This document shows, piece after piece, positions 8,884 through 17,211 of a stretch of 64,000 nt of DNA. Position 1 is the first letter of the stretch. The number at the start of each line of letters is the position of its first letter. The notes under the pieces were generated by a model that saw only the letters and a list, made by a program, of their open reading frames with translations, searched no databases and was not told the origin of the DNA. This DNA is from Nocardia elegans NBRC 108235 (lineage in GTDB: Bacteria > Actinomycetota > Actinomycetes > Mycobacteriales > Mycobacteriaceae), in NCBI RefSeq assembly GCF_001612845.1, contig NZ_BDBF01000015.1, positions 1 through 64,000 on the forward strand, in the 5' to 3' direction. The translations under genes were made by a program, and so were the position numbers.

Positions 8884-9290
8884 CCACCGCCGGGGCCGTT
8901 GTCATCGCGCTCGGTTTCTGCTGGCTCGGCATGGTGCTGGCGATCTCGTTCCTCGAGGCGCCGCTGAAATTCCGGGCGCCCGGCGTCACGGACGCGGTTG
9001 CGAAATGCTCTGCGCGATGCGGGAATCGACTATCCCGAACCCGACCGCAGCCGGCGCGCGGTCACCGACGGTATCGATGACCACGTGGCCGCGCGCGTCG
9101 ACATCCGCTCGGTCGTGTCCAGGAAGCGGTCGGCACTGTTTCCCACGCCAGCCAGATCCACACCTGCACGACCGCGAAAGTTCCGGAGGAACTCTGGCCC
9201 ACCGTCTTCGCCGTGGAAGAGTACATTCGCGCATTCGATGTCACTGGGGCGCCGACACCGGAAGACGATCTCTTCGCAGGGCTCATCTGA
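8880..9290 (+). pseudogene. Broken membrane-protein gene fused to unrelated coding remnants
   Basis: An ATG at 8880 overlaps the regulator stop and begins a typical small membrane protein: MTTAGAVVIALGFCWLGMVL, then a helix ending in EAPLKFRAPGV. After about 37 residues the frame degenerates. A second frame then reads ALRNALRDAGIDYPEPDRSR, and a third, from about 9117 to the TGA at 9290, reads VQEAVGTVSHASQIHTC and EELWPTVFAVEEYIRAFD before stopping. No single frame stays open. The pieces look like the 5' end of one gene joined to a frameshifted 3' part of another. The natural third gene of the ferredoxin-regulator operon therefore seems to be lost. The families of the later pieces were not recognised. 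Confidence 0.5.
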
Positions 9291-9379
9291 GCGCCGAACA
9301 AGGAAGCGACACGCTGACCGGGCCGAGGTCAGTCGAGAGTTGTCGAGTTTGCGCGTCGCACGGCGGAAAGGTACTTCTC

Positions 9380-10396
9380 ATGACGAAACGTCGGACCGCG
9401 CTTCGGTTTTCGGTCCTGGATACGGCGCCGATCGTGCAAGGCTCGAACGCAAGCCAGGCACTGCGTGAGTGCGTCGAGCTGGCGCAGTTCGTCGACGGTC
9501 TCGGCTACCACCGCTTTTGGATACCCGAGCACCACGGAATGCGTGGAGTAGCCAGTGCCGCACCGGCAGTCATCATCGACCGTGTCGCATCGATGACCCA
9601 CCACATGCGGGTAGGAGCCGGTGGTGTCATGACACCGAACCACTCGCCCATCGTGATCGCAGAACAATTCGGCACGCTGGAAACCTTTCACCCTGCGCGG
9701 ATAGACCTCGGACTCGGACGGGCCCTGGGTGGGCCGCGCGAGGTCACCGACCGCATCCGCAGCCCCCACGACCGGGCAGCGACGCCCTTCGAAGACCAGA
9801 TCCGGGAACTGCTGGAGCTGTTCGACGAACAGATCGAGGACCGCGTCACGGCAGTGCCTGCTGAAGGGAACCGGCCCGAAATCTGGCTGCTCGGAAGCAG
9901 CGACTACACCGCGCGGGTCGCCGGTGCTCTCGGTCTTCCTTTCGCCGCGGCCCACCACCTTCAACCGCGTAACACGATCGCGGCCACCCACGTCTACCGG
10001 CAAGCTTTTCAGCCGTCAACATTGTGCCCGGCGCCGCGGACCATGATCAGCGTGGCAGTGATCGCCGCCGAAAGCGACGAGCGCGCGCAGTGGCTTTCCG
10101 GATCACTGAGGATGAAGATCTCACGGCGAAAAGAGGGACAGCCGATACGCTTACCCAGCCCGCAGACCGCCGAACACTACGGGTATGCGACCCGGCGGGC
10201 GGCCGCAGACGAACTGGACGGGGTCTTCATCGGGTCGCCGGCGACCGTGTTGACGCGCTTGCAGGACTTGGCAGAGGCCACCGAAGCGGATGAACTTCTG
10301 ATCAAGACTGACCTCTACGACCCGAGCGACCGACGCGAGTCGTTCAAGCTGCTGGCCGACGACCTTCTCGCGCACAGTCACAGGCAAACCCAGTGA
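9380..10396 (+). CDS. LLM-class flavin-dependent oxidoreductase (MsnO8-type)
   Basis: Luciferase-like monooxygenase fold, 338 residues, using reduced FMN or F420 with an unidentified substrate. The N-terminal FSVLDTAPI and the GYHRFWIPEHHGMRGVASAAP segment (residues about 50-70), then GAGGVMTPNHSPIVIAEQFGTLE and RIDLGLGRALGG, are characteristic of the MsnO8-like LLM subgroup. The C-terminal GSPATVLTRLQDLAEATEADEL is also typical. The ATG at 9380 has GGAAAGG upstream; frames extending further 5' run through the decayed region and are not credible. It appears monocistronic. No signal peptide, so cytoplasmic. Confidence 0.88.
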   Translation: MTKRRTALRFSVLDTAPIVQGSNASQALRECVELAQFVDGLGYHRFWIPEHHGMRGVASAAPAVIIDRVASMTHHMRVGAGGVMTPNHSPIVIAEQFGTLETFHPARIDLGLGRALGGPREVTDRIRSPHDRAATPFEDQIRELLELFDEQIEDRVTAVPAEGNRPEIWLLGSSDYTARVAGALGLPFAAAHHLQPRNTIAATHVYRQAFQPSTLCPAPRTMISVAVIAAESDERAQWLSGSLRMKISRRKEGQPIRLPSPQTAEHYGYATRRAAADELDGVFIGSPATVLTRLQDLAEATEADELLIKTDLYDPSDRRESFKLLADDLLAHSHRQTQ

Positions 10397-10867
10397 CAGG
10401 TCCAGCCAGCGGATCGTGTGCGTCCAGTTGACTGCTCCGCGCTCGTTTCCGGTTCCTCGGGTTCGGGCTCTGTGGGATCTTCTTGAAGTCGGCAGGGGAG
10501 TAGTAGGCGACCGGTCGGCATTGCAAGTCGAGTCTGGGGCCGAAATACTCGCAGTCGTCTCGTGCGCACGCGGAGACCGTGCTGCGTGGGCGAGGAGATC
10601 GCGGAGGGTGACCGCATCGAGTGGTGCCATTTGATGAAACCGCTAGTACGACAGCCGCACTCGCCTCGTCGCCGGGGCGATCTCGTTGGTGGCCACCGGC
10701 GGCCGGGCTTTACGGGCCAGCCCGGAACCCCAATAGGCCCGCCTGAGGACCGCTCGTCCGAGCGATTCGCCATTGATGGGAAGGTTCGCCGGACCTGGGC
10801 GGCGGTGGTGGGGGATCATCCGTCTTCGGAGCCTGACCTAGATTCCTCGGATGGAAAGAGATCGGAC
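10397..10867. other. 471-bp gap with a probable minus-strand coding remnant
   Basis: No intact gene. On the minus strand, adjacent frames carry protein-like pieces in sequence: CGCRTSGFIKWHHS, then TLRDLLAHAA, then CARDDCEYFGPRLDLQC followed by PVAYYSPADFKKIPQ. The Cys/His-rich flavour and the frame changes suggest a decayed small zinc-binding-type gene. No family is assigned. GGAAAGAG near 10852 serves the next small frame. Confidence 0.35.
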
Positions 10868-10951
10868 ATGGACATTCAAAGCATCATCAGCTTGCTGCTC
10901 AGTGCGGGCAGCAGTGTTCTCAGCCTCGGAAGCAGCGTGCTGAGCCTCTGA
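10868..10951 (+). CDS. Possible 27-residue hydrophobic peptide
   Basis: ATG at 10868 opens MDIQSIISLLLSAGSSVLSL followed by seven more residues and TGA. GGAAAGAG lies about nine bases upstream, a good ribosome-binding site. The sequence is a short amphipathic or membrane helix with an internal repeat, SSVLSLGSSVLSL. It could be a membrane microprotein, a leader peptide or a chance frame. Only the start signal and the composition support it. It lies just upstream of the first copy of a 118-bp direct repeat. Confidence 0.4.
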   Translation: MDIQSIISLLLSAGSSVLSLGSSVLSL

Positions 10952-11009
10952 CCACTTTCCGACGCCCGGCGTTTCCGCGTGCCAGGGCCTGGCCGTGGTG
11001 TGAAGCGGG

Positions 11010-11127
11010 CATTACCGGCGCAGTCGCATCACGGTCGCGGTCTCGCTTCTGGTCGTCCTGCTGGCCGTGATGGCCCTGCCCTGAACATCGGGCCGTGCCT
11101 CACCCCGGACGGGGTGATCCGATCACG
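11010..11127 (+). repeat. Direct repeat copy 1 (detached 3' tail of YdcF-family gene)
   Basis: Nearly identical to 13963-14079. Two mismatches fall near its left end and a few changes in the last 25 bases; the central stretch of over 60 bases is identical. It carries the codons for the last residues of the YdcF-like gene, its TGA and 3' flank, but no gene body precedes it. This suggests a tandem duplication or recombination across the 2.95-kb interval. Confidence 0.9.
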
Positions 11128-11273
11128 CGGTCTGAGACCTCTGCGATCGAACCACCGCTCGAATCGTCAACCATGAAGTGGCGCAACAAAGCCCAACCTG
11201 CGTCGATCCAGATAGGCTTGCCGGTACCGCCGTTCGATCGAAGTCGACGCAGCGGTGGTGATCTACTGGATTC

Positions 11274-12419
11274 ATGATGGCACGGGAGACTCCGGTGACG
11301 CTCACCGAGGCACTGCTGGCGGGCCCGCGTGGTCGTCGTCTTCTCCTCGAGTACGCGCGCATCGCCGACGAGCGTGCGCGCCTCGAACACACGCAGGACT
11401 CCTTCTGCTCCGGAGTGTTCTACGCCGCTCACCAACTCGATGCGGGAAGCGAGACCACACGCGTCATCTACGGGCCCGGCGCCGACCAACCCCTCCCGAG
11501 TGTCCCACCCGAACAAGTGGCGCGACGGCTGGCGGACGTGCCGCTGCCTGATGTGACGAGAGAGGACTTGCGTACCGTCCTCGCGGCGACCACCGACTCG
11601 GCCCGGTACTGGCAGGAGCCCGAAGGCGAAGATGTTCTCGCCATGACGGAACCGATGCTTCGAGAACTGCGACGCGTCGCCGAACACATCAGTGCGTCGG
11701 AGCACGCTCGGTGGTGGACCACCGGCGTCGTTCGCGACGAGCAGTGGTCATTGCGATGGAGCAAGCAACACAACAGCGTTCGTTCGGTCGGGAAAGTGCT
11801 CACCACGTGGCTACACCGGGTTGTTGCGGAGGAGAAACGCGCGGCGCGGGAACGCCCCACCGATCCGAGGGCCGCCTACTCCGGCGTGTGGTGGTCGTCG
11901 CCGCTCGGTGTTGCGTCCTCCACGCGGACACTCGATGACGGTTCGCCCGCGTCCCTGTGGTTCGTCGAGGACTCCGCGGGTGAGAATCGTGCCTGGGCTC
12001 GGCGACAGGTCATCCCGGGAGACATCGATACGTTCGAAATCGACGCCGCCGCCGCCTGGGCGCATCTGTGTCAGCGGTTCCCGCTCGAGGTCACGGCGCA
12101 GAAACGCCACGACTGGTACCGCACCACGGGCCGCGACGGACGGTGGGTTGTGCCCGACTGGCATGCCGTAGCCGAGGAGTACGGGGGAGTGCACCTCACC
12201 GTCGCCGGCTATCTCGCGGCTGCGGGCATCGCGATCGATGTCGACGGTGACACGGCGTCGGTGATCGCGGGATGGGCACCCGACGAAGCGTTCTGGCTCA
12301 CCGGTGACGTCCGCGCCGACGGTGACATCGTCGAATGGGCGCGCGACGACGTCAACGAGACGTGGTCCGTGGCGAGCAACGTCGACTGGAATCGCATGCC
12401 CCGTAGCCGGCGGTCGTAG
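11274..12419 (+). CDS. Conserved hypothetical protein, 381 residues
   Basis: Unrecognised family. The protein is acidic to neutral and rich in Trp (WW at 145-146 and in SGVWWSSPLG), with no signal peptide or membrane helix. A long N-terminal helical region carries LLAGPRGRRLLLEYARIADE, and the C-terminal half has alternating strands ending in GDIVEWARDDVNETW. The middle region mentions several conserved-looking blocks (FEIDAAAAWAHLCQRFPLEV; HDWYRTTGRDGRWVVPDW). Start ATG at 11274 or the next codon at 11277; no strong ribosome-binding site decides. It sits between the two copies of the 118-bp repeat, so it may have arrived with that rearrangement. Function unknown. Confidence 0.75.
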   Translation: MMARETPVTLTEALLAGPRGRRLLLEYARIADERARLEHTQDSFCSGVFYAAHQLDAGSETTRVIYGPGADQPLPSVPPEQVARRLADVPLPDVTREDLRTVLAATTDSARYWQEPEGEDVLAMTEPMLRELRRVAEHISASEHARWWTTGVVRDEQWSLRWSKQHNSVRSVGKVLTTWLHRVVAEEKRAARERPTDPRAAYSGVWWSSPLGVASSTRTLDDGSPASLWFVEDSAGENRAWARRQVIPGDIDTFEIDAAAAWAHLCQRFPLEVTAQKRHDWYRTTGRDGRWVVPDWHAVAEEYGGVHLTVAGYLAAAGIAIDVDGDTASVIAGWAPDEAFWLTGDVRADGDIVEWARDDVNETWSVASNVDWNRMPRSRRS

Positions 12420-12993
12420 TCCGCGCCTTCCTGCCGGTACATCTGCGAGACATGTCGGTGCGAAAAGGATGAGGGACCGTTCGTCTTCGATCGCCGTCGG
12501 CACGTCGTCGGCCCGAATTCGAGTGCGTCGCGTCCAGCCGACAACCATGACGCCTTGGCACGCCCGCCAAGTGCTGTCCCTCGTCCTCGCCCGTCAGGCG
12601 TGCGATGCTGGCGATTCACTTGGCCTCGGCTGGTCTGGTCGAATCTCACCCGCCGCAACCATACAGTCGGCTTACGTTCTCGCCGAACGACTCTCGCGAC
12701 CCGGCGACGGCCGGATCAGGAGGATGCCGGCGTGGGGAACCCGCCTACAGCCTGCTCGAAGGCGTGGGCACCGGTCGTGTTCACGCGGAATCCCGTGGTC
12801 TCCGGGCCAACTCGCCCGAATCCCGATGTCGGCGGAGTGGTGGGTAAGTCCGCCCCGCTGATCTGTTTCCGGCGCTCCGAAACGGGAAATCGTCGGTACG
12901 TCGACCGGTCGCCGCGGATTTCTCGTCGCGCCGACGACTTCGGAGTGTCTTCGGCGCGGCGGCCCGGCAGGGGCCGGAAGGAGTCTCGGGCGG
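12420..12993. other. 574-bp gap without a supported gene
   Basis: No frame with good codon usage and start signals was found. A minus-strand stretch from about 12548 reads VGWTRRTRIRADDVPTAIED, weakly protein-like, and may be debris. GGAAGGAG near 12976 is the ribosome-binding site of the next gene. Confidence 0.4.
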
Positions 12994-14037
12994 ATGCAGA
13001 CGGCGACGTACTTGTCGATCGGCGGGCTTCTGGTGGCGAGCGGGGCGGTCCTGGCATTCATCGCGGCGATCCGCGTGGCCTTGGAGCCTCGCCGGCTCTC
13101 GACGGGATTCGTCCTGCTGGCGGCGGTCACCCTGCTCGGCGTCGGCGGCGCGACCGCGGTCGTCGGACTCGGTCCCGGCGCGCCTTCGTCGTTCGGGGTG
13201 GTCGTAGTACTCACGGCTCCGTTCGCTGTGGCCGGTATCGCGTTGCTGGTCAACGGAATCGAGCTGATGTCACGGGAGGGGTTCGCGGCGACCACCGCGT
13301 TGCCGGTCGTGCTCGGGGCCGGCCTGATCGGCGCGGTGGCCGCGGTCGTCACGGTCGCGTCCGGTCCGGCGATGCCGGGCTGGGCCATTCAGTCCATCGT
13401 TCTGGTCGCCGCGGTCGCGGTCTATTTCGTGGCGCATCTGATCGCGTTCGGCGGCTACGCACTGATCTACGGCAGCCTGGCGGCTCGTCCCGAAGCCGAT
13501 GCGGTCGTGATTCTCGGTTGCGGCCTGAATCGCAGATCCGTCACGCCGCTGCTGGCCGCCCGACTGGACCGAGGTATCGACGCCTACCGCACAGCGCTGC
13601 GGTCCGGCCGCCGGCCGATCCTGGTCACCTGCGGTGGACAGGGTCCCGACGAGGCGACGACCGAAGCCGACGCGATGGCGCGCTACCTCACCGCCCGCGG
13701 CGTCAGCGGACACGCTATCGTCCGAGAACGGCACTCGCGCAATACCGCCGAGAATCTGCGTAATTGCCTGCGCGAGCTGAACCGGCGCGGTATCGATCCG
13801 GAGCAGCTGCGGATCACGGTGGTAACCAGTAACTTTCACGTTCTCCGGACGGCCGGGCTGACCCGCCGCCTCGGTATCGATGCCCAGGTCCTGGGGTCTC
13901 GGACCGCCGCCTATTTCCTGCCCGCCGCTTTCTTGCGCGAATTCGTCGCGGTATTGGCGACCCATTACCGGCGCAGCCACATCACGGTCGCGGTCTCGCT
14001 TCTGGTCGTCCTGCTGGCCGTGATGGCCCTGCCCTGA
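12994..14037 (+). CDS. YdcF/SanA/ElyC-family membrane protein (DUF218)
   Basis: 347 residues. Four to five hydrophobic helices fill residues about 5-165, followed by a DUF218 domain (about 168-320), then a last hydrophobic helix at the C-terminus. DUF218 hallmarks are ADAVVILGCGLNRRSVTP, ILVTCGGQGPDE, SRNTAENLRNC and ITVVTSNFHVLRTAGLTRRLG. DUF218 proteins such as SanA and ElyC are linked to envelope integrity and peptidoglycan precursor handling; the biochemistry is unsettled. GGAAGGAG precedes the ATG. Its last residues and 3' flank are repeated at 11010-11127, so this locus took part in a local duplication. Confidence 0.87.
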   Translation: MQTATYLSIGGLLVASGAVLAFIAAIRVALEPRRLSTGFVLLAAVTLLGVGGATAVVGLGPGAPSSFGVVVVLTAPFAVAGIALLVNGIELMSREGFAATTALPVVLGAGLIGAVAAVVTVASGPAMPGWAIQSIVLVAAVAVYFVAHLIAFGGYALIYGSLAARPEADAVVILGCGLNRRSVTPLLAARLDRGIDAYRTALRSGRRPILVTCGGQGPDEATTEADAMARYLTARGVSGHAIVRERHSRNTAENLRNCLRELNRRGIDPEQLRITVVTSNFHVLRTAGLTRRLGIDAQVLGSRTAAYFLPAAFLREFVAVLATHYRRSHITVAVSLLVVLLAVMALP

Positions 14038-14079
14038 ACATCGGGCCGTGCCTCATGCCCGGCGGGGGATCCGATCACG
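13963..14079 (+). repeat. Direct repeat copy 2 (native 3' end of YdcF-family gene)
   Basis: Covers the last about 25 codons, stop codon and 42 bases downstream of the YdcF-family gene. It matches 11010-11127 in direct orientation. This copy is in its natural context, so the upstream copy is the derived one. Confidence 0.9.
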
Positions 14080-14273
14080 TGGCCGGGGCAGGGCTCGTGC
14101 CGACGCCACCTACTGGGCGATCGCATGAACCCGATGCGACTGATGACCGGCCGGTTCTGTTCGGCGAACCGGTGTGGCCTGTGGGTTTGCTGTTGTTGAC
14201 TCCTTCGTCGCCGCCCTCGGTTTCGGGTGGCGCAGAGCCGAGGATCAGCCTCGGGAATCGCGGCCGAAGTAGT

Positions 14274-14518
14274 CGCGCCACCGCGAGTTGGTTCACCTCG
14301 TGGGTTTACGGCGAGGAGATCCGCTCTGCGGCATTGTTCGGCACCGTTGGCGACGGTCCGGACAACGCGATGACGGAATCGTTATGGTTTTCGACGCAGA
14401 TCGAACTGCTCGACCGCCAGAAATGCACGATTCACTTCGATTCGTGAACGCACACCTCGACGACATCGAGATTTTCCACAACCGTCGGCGTCGCCACTCA
14501 TCAGCGGCCGCCGAGTAG
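14274..14518 (+). pseudogene. IS3-family transposase (OrfB) C-terminal remnant, frameshifted
   Basis: The frame ending at 14447 reads WFTSWVYGEEIRSAALFG, then GDGPDNAMTESLWFSTQIELL, matching the DDE integrase-core end of IS3-type OrfB (normal form QFTSWxFGxxxR...GDxxDNAMxESFWxxxxxELL). The neighbouring frame then continues RFVNAHLDDIEIFHNRRRRHSS to the stop at 14518, the typical IS3 terminus. One frameshift separates the two. The 5' two-thirds of the transposase, OrfA and the terminal repeats were not found. It is not functional. Confidence 0.8.
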
Positions 14519-14718
14519 TTCCGTCGCATCGAGTAGTTCCGTCGCACTTCAGTCACTGTTTCCCGCTCAGAGCACTGATATTTGCGCGACCGCGGATTGT
14601 GTGTCGATTTCGCAACCCGCTTTCGTGGTCAGGATCGCAGGCGCTTGCTAAAGTCGCTTCGCGCAACCCCCGGCAGGGGAGACTCCCGGCAGTTTCGTCC
14701 GAACAAAGGATGTGGCTT

Positions 14719-16098
14719 GTGAGAGGGTTTCTGGCAGCAGTGGTCACTGTTCTCGTCGCTAGTGCGTGTTTGGGCGAACAGTCGGCTCGGGCGGACGAAG
14801 GCCCGCCCATCGGGCCGATCCCGCAGTCGCCCGGAAATCCCCCGCCCTCCCCACTGCAGACCTGGATCGACCAGAACATCAAGCCGCCGCAGTTGACCGC
14901 CGGCCCCGAGCAGTCCGCCGGTGATCAGCAGGCGGCGCTGTGGCGGGCGATATTGTCGTCGCCGACCGGGGATCAGACCTTCGATGCCTGGCCTGCGAAT
15001 CTGGCCGCGCTGGAGCCGGGGCAGATCATCGAGTCGCGTGACGTGACGGCGACGACCGCGCAGCATATGACGGTACCGATCCAGCAGGCGGTGCTGTTGA
15101 AGTTTCGCTCCACCTCGGCGACGGGCACGCCCTCCTTCGGCACTGCCACATTGATCGTCCCGGCGGCCTCGTGGAACGGTCCGGGGCCTCGACCGGTAGA
15201 GGTGAACGCGATGCCGATCAACGCACTCGGGTTGCACTGCACGCCGGGCTATCAGTTGTCGCACGACATCCTTGATCGGACCAACACGGACCTGGTCTGG
15301 TTTCTGCCGGCCATCTGGTCGGCCCTGAACCAAGGTCACGCGGTTCTCCTGCCCGACCATGAGGGCCCGCTGATGGCGTACGGCGAGCCGAATGTGGCCG
15401 GGCACATGATGCTCGATTCTATTCGCGCCGTGCGAAATGCCTTGCCGGACTTCGGTAACAGCCGTTATGTGGTCGAGGGCTACTCGGGCGGAGCGATCGC
15501 CGCGTATGCCACCGCGATGTTGCAGAGCGAGTACGCGCCGGATCTGTCGGACGTTCTGACGGGTGTGGCCTCGGGTGGGCTGGCCGCCGACCTCCGAAAT
15601 ATCGCCCACCGGTTCAACGGGTGGGTCGCCTCCGGAATTCTGATGTCGGTGTCGACGGCGATCGCGCGCGAACATCCGGAGCTGCTGCAATACATGAATC
15701 ATCTCGCGCAGTGGGTGACGACGTCGCCGACGCGGGATCTGTGTGGTGACGCCGATGGACCGCTCGGCGTGATCGGGATCCCGATGGACGTGGCGACGAA
15801 TATCAGCAACTCACTCGACAGTCCGGTCGCCGAACATTTGTATCGCCAACTGGATTTGTCCGACCGGAAGTCGGGCGTGCCACTGTATATCTACCACGGC
15901 GCGTGGGATCCCTGGATCCCCCTGGAGGACGCTCAGCGTATGTACGGCGAACAATGCAGCCGCGGCGTTCCGGCCGTTTTCCGCACAGTGCCCGGCGAAC
16001 ACCTGAGCAGTTACGTCACCAGCTATCCGGGACTCAGCGAATGGATCGACGGGCGGTTGCGCGGTGAACCGGCACCGAGTGAATGCCCCGGGAGGTAG
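14719..16098 (+). CDS. Secreted lipase (secretory lipase/LIP family)
   Basis: Exported serine esterase or lipase, about 459 residues. The signal peptide covers the first 26 or so residues (RGFLAAVVTVLVASACLG, with a possible lipobox-like ASAC, then a Pro-rich linker). GTG at 14719 was chosen because AAAGGA lies nine bases upstream; the ATG at 14710 abuts that motif. The nucleophile elbow EGYSGGAIAAYATAM contains Ser256. Asp in GAWDPWIPLEDAQRMYG and His in VPGEHLSSYVTSYPG complete a likely triad. The family is common in Nocardia-type bacteria and yeasts and hydrolyses triacylglycerols or short esters; the precise substrate is not deducible. Four Cys after the signal peptide could form disulfides. 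Confidence 0.88.
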   Translation: MRGFLAAVVTVLVASACLGEQSARADEGPPIGPIPQSPGNPPPSPLQTWIDQNIKPPQLTAGPEQSAGDQQAALWRAILSSPTGDQTFDAWPANLAALEPGQIIESRDVTATTAQHMTVPIQQAVLLKFRSTSATGTPSFGTATLIVPAASWNGPGPRPVEVNAMPINALGLHCTPGYQLSHDILDRTNTDLVWFLPAIWSALNQGHAVLLPDHEGPLMAYGEPNVAGHMMLDSIRAVRNALPDFGNSRYVVEGYSGGAIAAYATAMLQSEYAPDLSDVLTGVASGGLAADLRNIAHRFNGWVASGILMSVSTAIAREHPELLQYMNHLAQWVTTSPTRDLCGDADGPLGVIGIPMDVATNISNSLDSPVAEHLYRQLDLSDRKSGVPLYIYHGAWDPWIPLEDAQRMYGEQCSRGVPAVFRTVPGEHLSSYVTSYPGLSEWIDGRLRGEPAPSECPGR

Positions 16099-16337
16099 CT
16101 CCAGACTCTGCGCACCTCCGAAGAGTCCCCGCAGCTGTCGTACGGCTACGCCACCATGATCGAGCCGGCATTGATGCCACCGCCGTGGCGCAAGATGATG
16201 GATCGCCGTGTGCTCGCCCATTACGGCGGCGATATGACGCTGGTCAAGTATCTTTGCGTGAGTCCTCTGGGGCGACGTCGTAGATCGCTCTCGGAGCCGG
16301 TGGGGGAACGATCGGACAAGCGTGGGAGATGGTTGGC

Positions 16338-16952
16338 ATGTTCGATGACGATCTCGTGCGAGGCTTGGTGGTGTCGGCCGATGCATTCCAACGCGCGCTG
16401 GTCGCTACCCTGTGCCTGAATCGGGCGGCCGTTCTCGCCGCCACCGATCAGGCCGACCGCGAGGTCGCCGGACTCTGCCGGCTCATCGACGACTCACTCG
16501 AATACTGTCGCGCTCGCGCGGTCGGCGCCCCACCGCGGATCGGCCCGGAGCTCCTGGCCACGCGATTCCGCGACATTCTCGGCGCTGACGATCTGCCTTT
16601 CGAGGAGCCCGACGGTGTCGCGGCCTGGTACATCGATGTGGTCTCGATAGCGGATTACGTCGTGAGGACGTGGAACGAGCCGGATGCCGGCGATTCGCGA
16701 TGCTTCGACGTCCTGGTCGCCTGCTACTCCCTGGCAGGAATGCTGCAAGACGATTCTCGGACCCCCAGCTCCTGGGAGCTCGCCGAGCTCGAGACCGCGA
16801 GACAGATCAGCGACCTGCGAGCTGTGGACGGCATTACCGAGCCGATCGCCCCCGACCGCCTCGGCGCCCTGCTGGCGGAGTCGCAGCTGCTTCGCGAAGC
16901 GTATGCGAGGCGATTCCAGGATGTCCTGTCCGACCATGAATTCGGGCTGTGA
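16338..16952 (+). CDS. Hypothetical protein, 204 residues
   Basis: Unrecognised. It is predicted helical, with no signal peptide or membrane span. Notable blocks are FQRALVATLCLNRAAVLAATDQADREVAGLCRL (a long helix) and VAAWYIDVVSIADYVVRTW followed by a Cys-containing LVACYSLAGML. The start at 16338 follows GGGAG by nine bases; a start at 16329 is less well placed. The 239-bp upstream gap shows a weak protein-like stretch (RVLAHYGGDMTLVKYLCV) but no gene. Flanks give no functional hint. Confidence 0.7.
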   Translation: MFDDDLVRGLVVSADAFQRALVATLCLNRAAVLAATDQADREVAGLCRLIDDSLEYCRARAVGAPPRIGPELLATRFRDILGADDLPFEEPDGVAAWYIDVVSIADYVVRTWNEPDAGDSRCFDVLVACYSLAGMLQDDSRTPSSWELAELETARQISDLRAVDGITEPIAPDRLGALLAESQLLREAYARRFQDVLSDHEFGL

Positions 16953-17211
16953 TGCCTCTGCTGTGGGAGTTGTGCGGAGATCCGGTCGGATTTCGAGAGT
17001 TGCGGCGCAGTCTTCCGGGACGATCGAGTCGCCGGGCCTGGCGTTCGGCGGCAAGGTTGCAGTCCAGCCGACCTGTTTGTGGTTTACCACTATCGCCTGC
17101 TGGCTGATGATCCCAAACATCACGTGACGTCGAGTAATCCTTCCTCCCGAATCTTGTGCTGGCTACGCTGGCGCAATAGCACAAGTCGACGGGGAGGGAA
17201 GGAGTTCGACC

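Noticed and set aside
9005..9379. Long 5' extension of the luciferase-like monooxygenase
   Set aside because: The extension runs through decayed frames; a ribosome-binding site and family length support the ATG at 9380.
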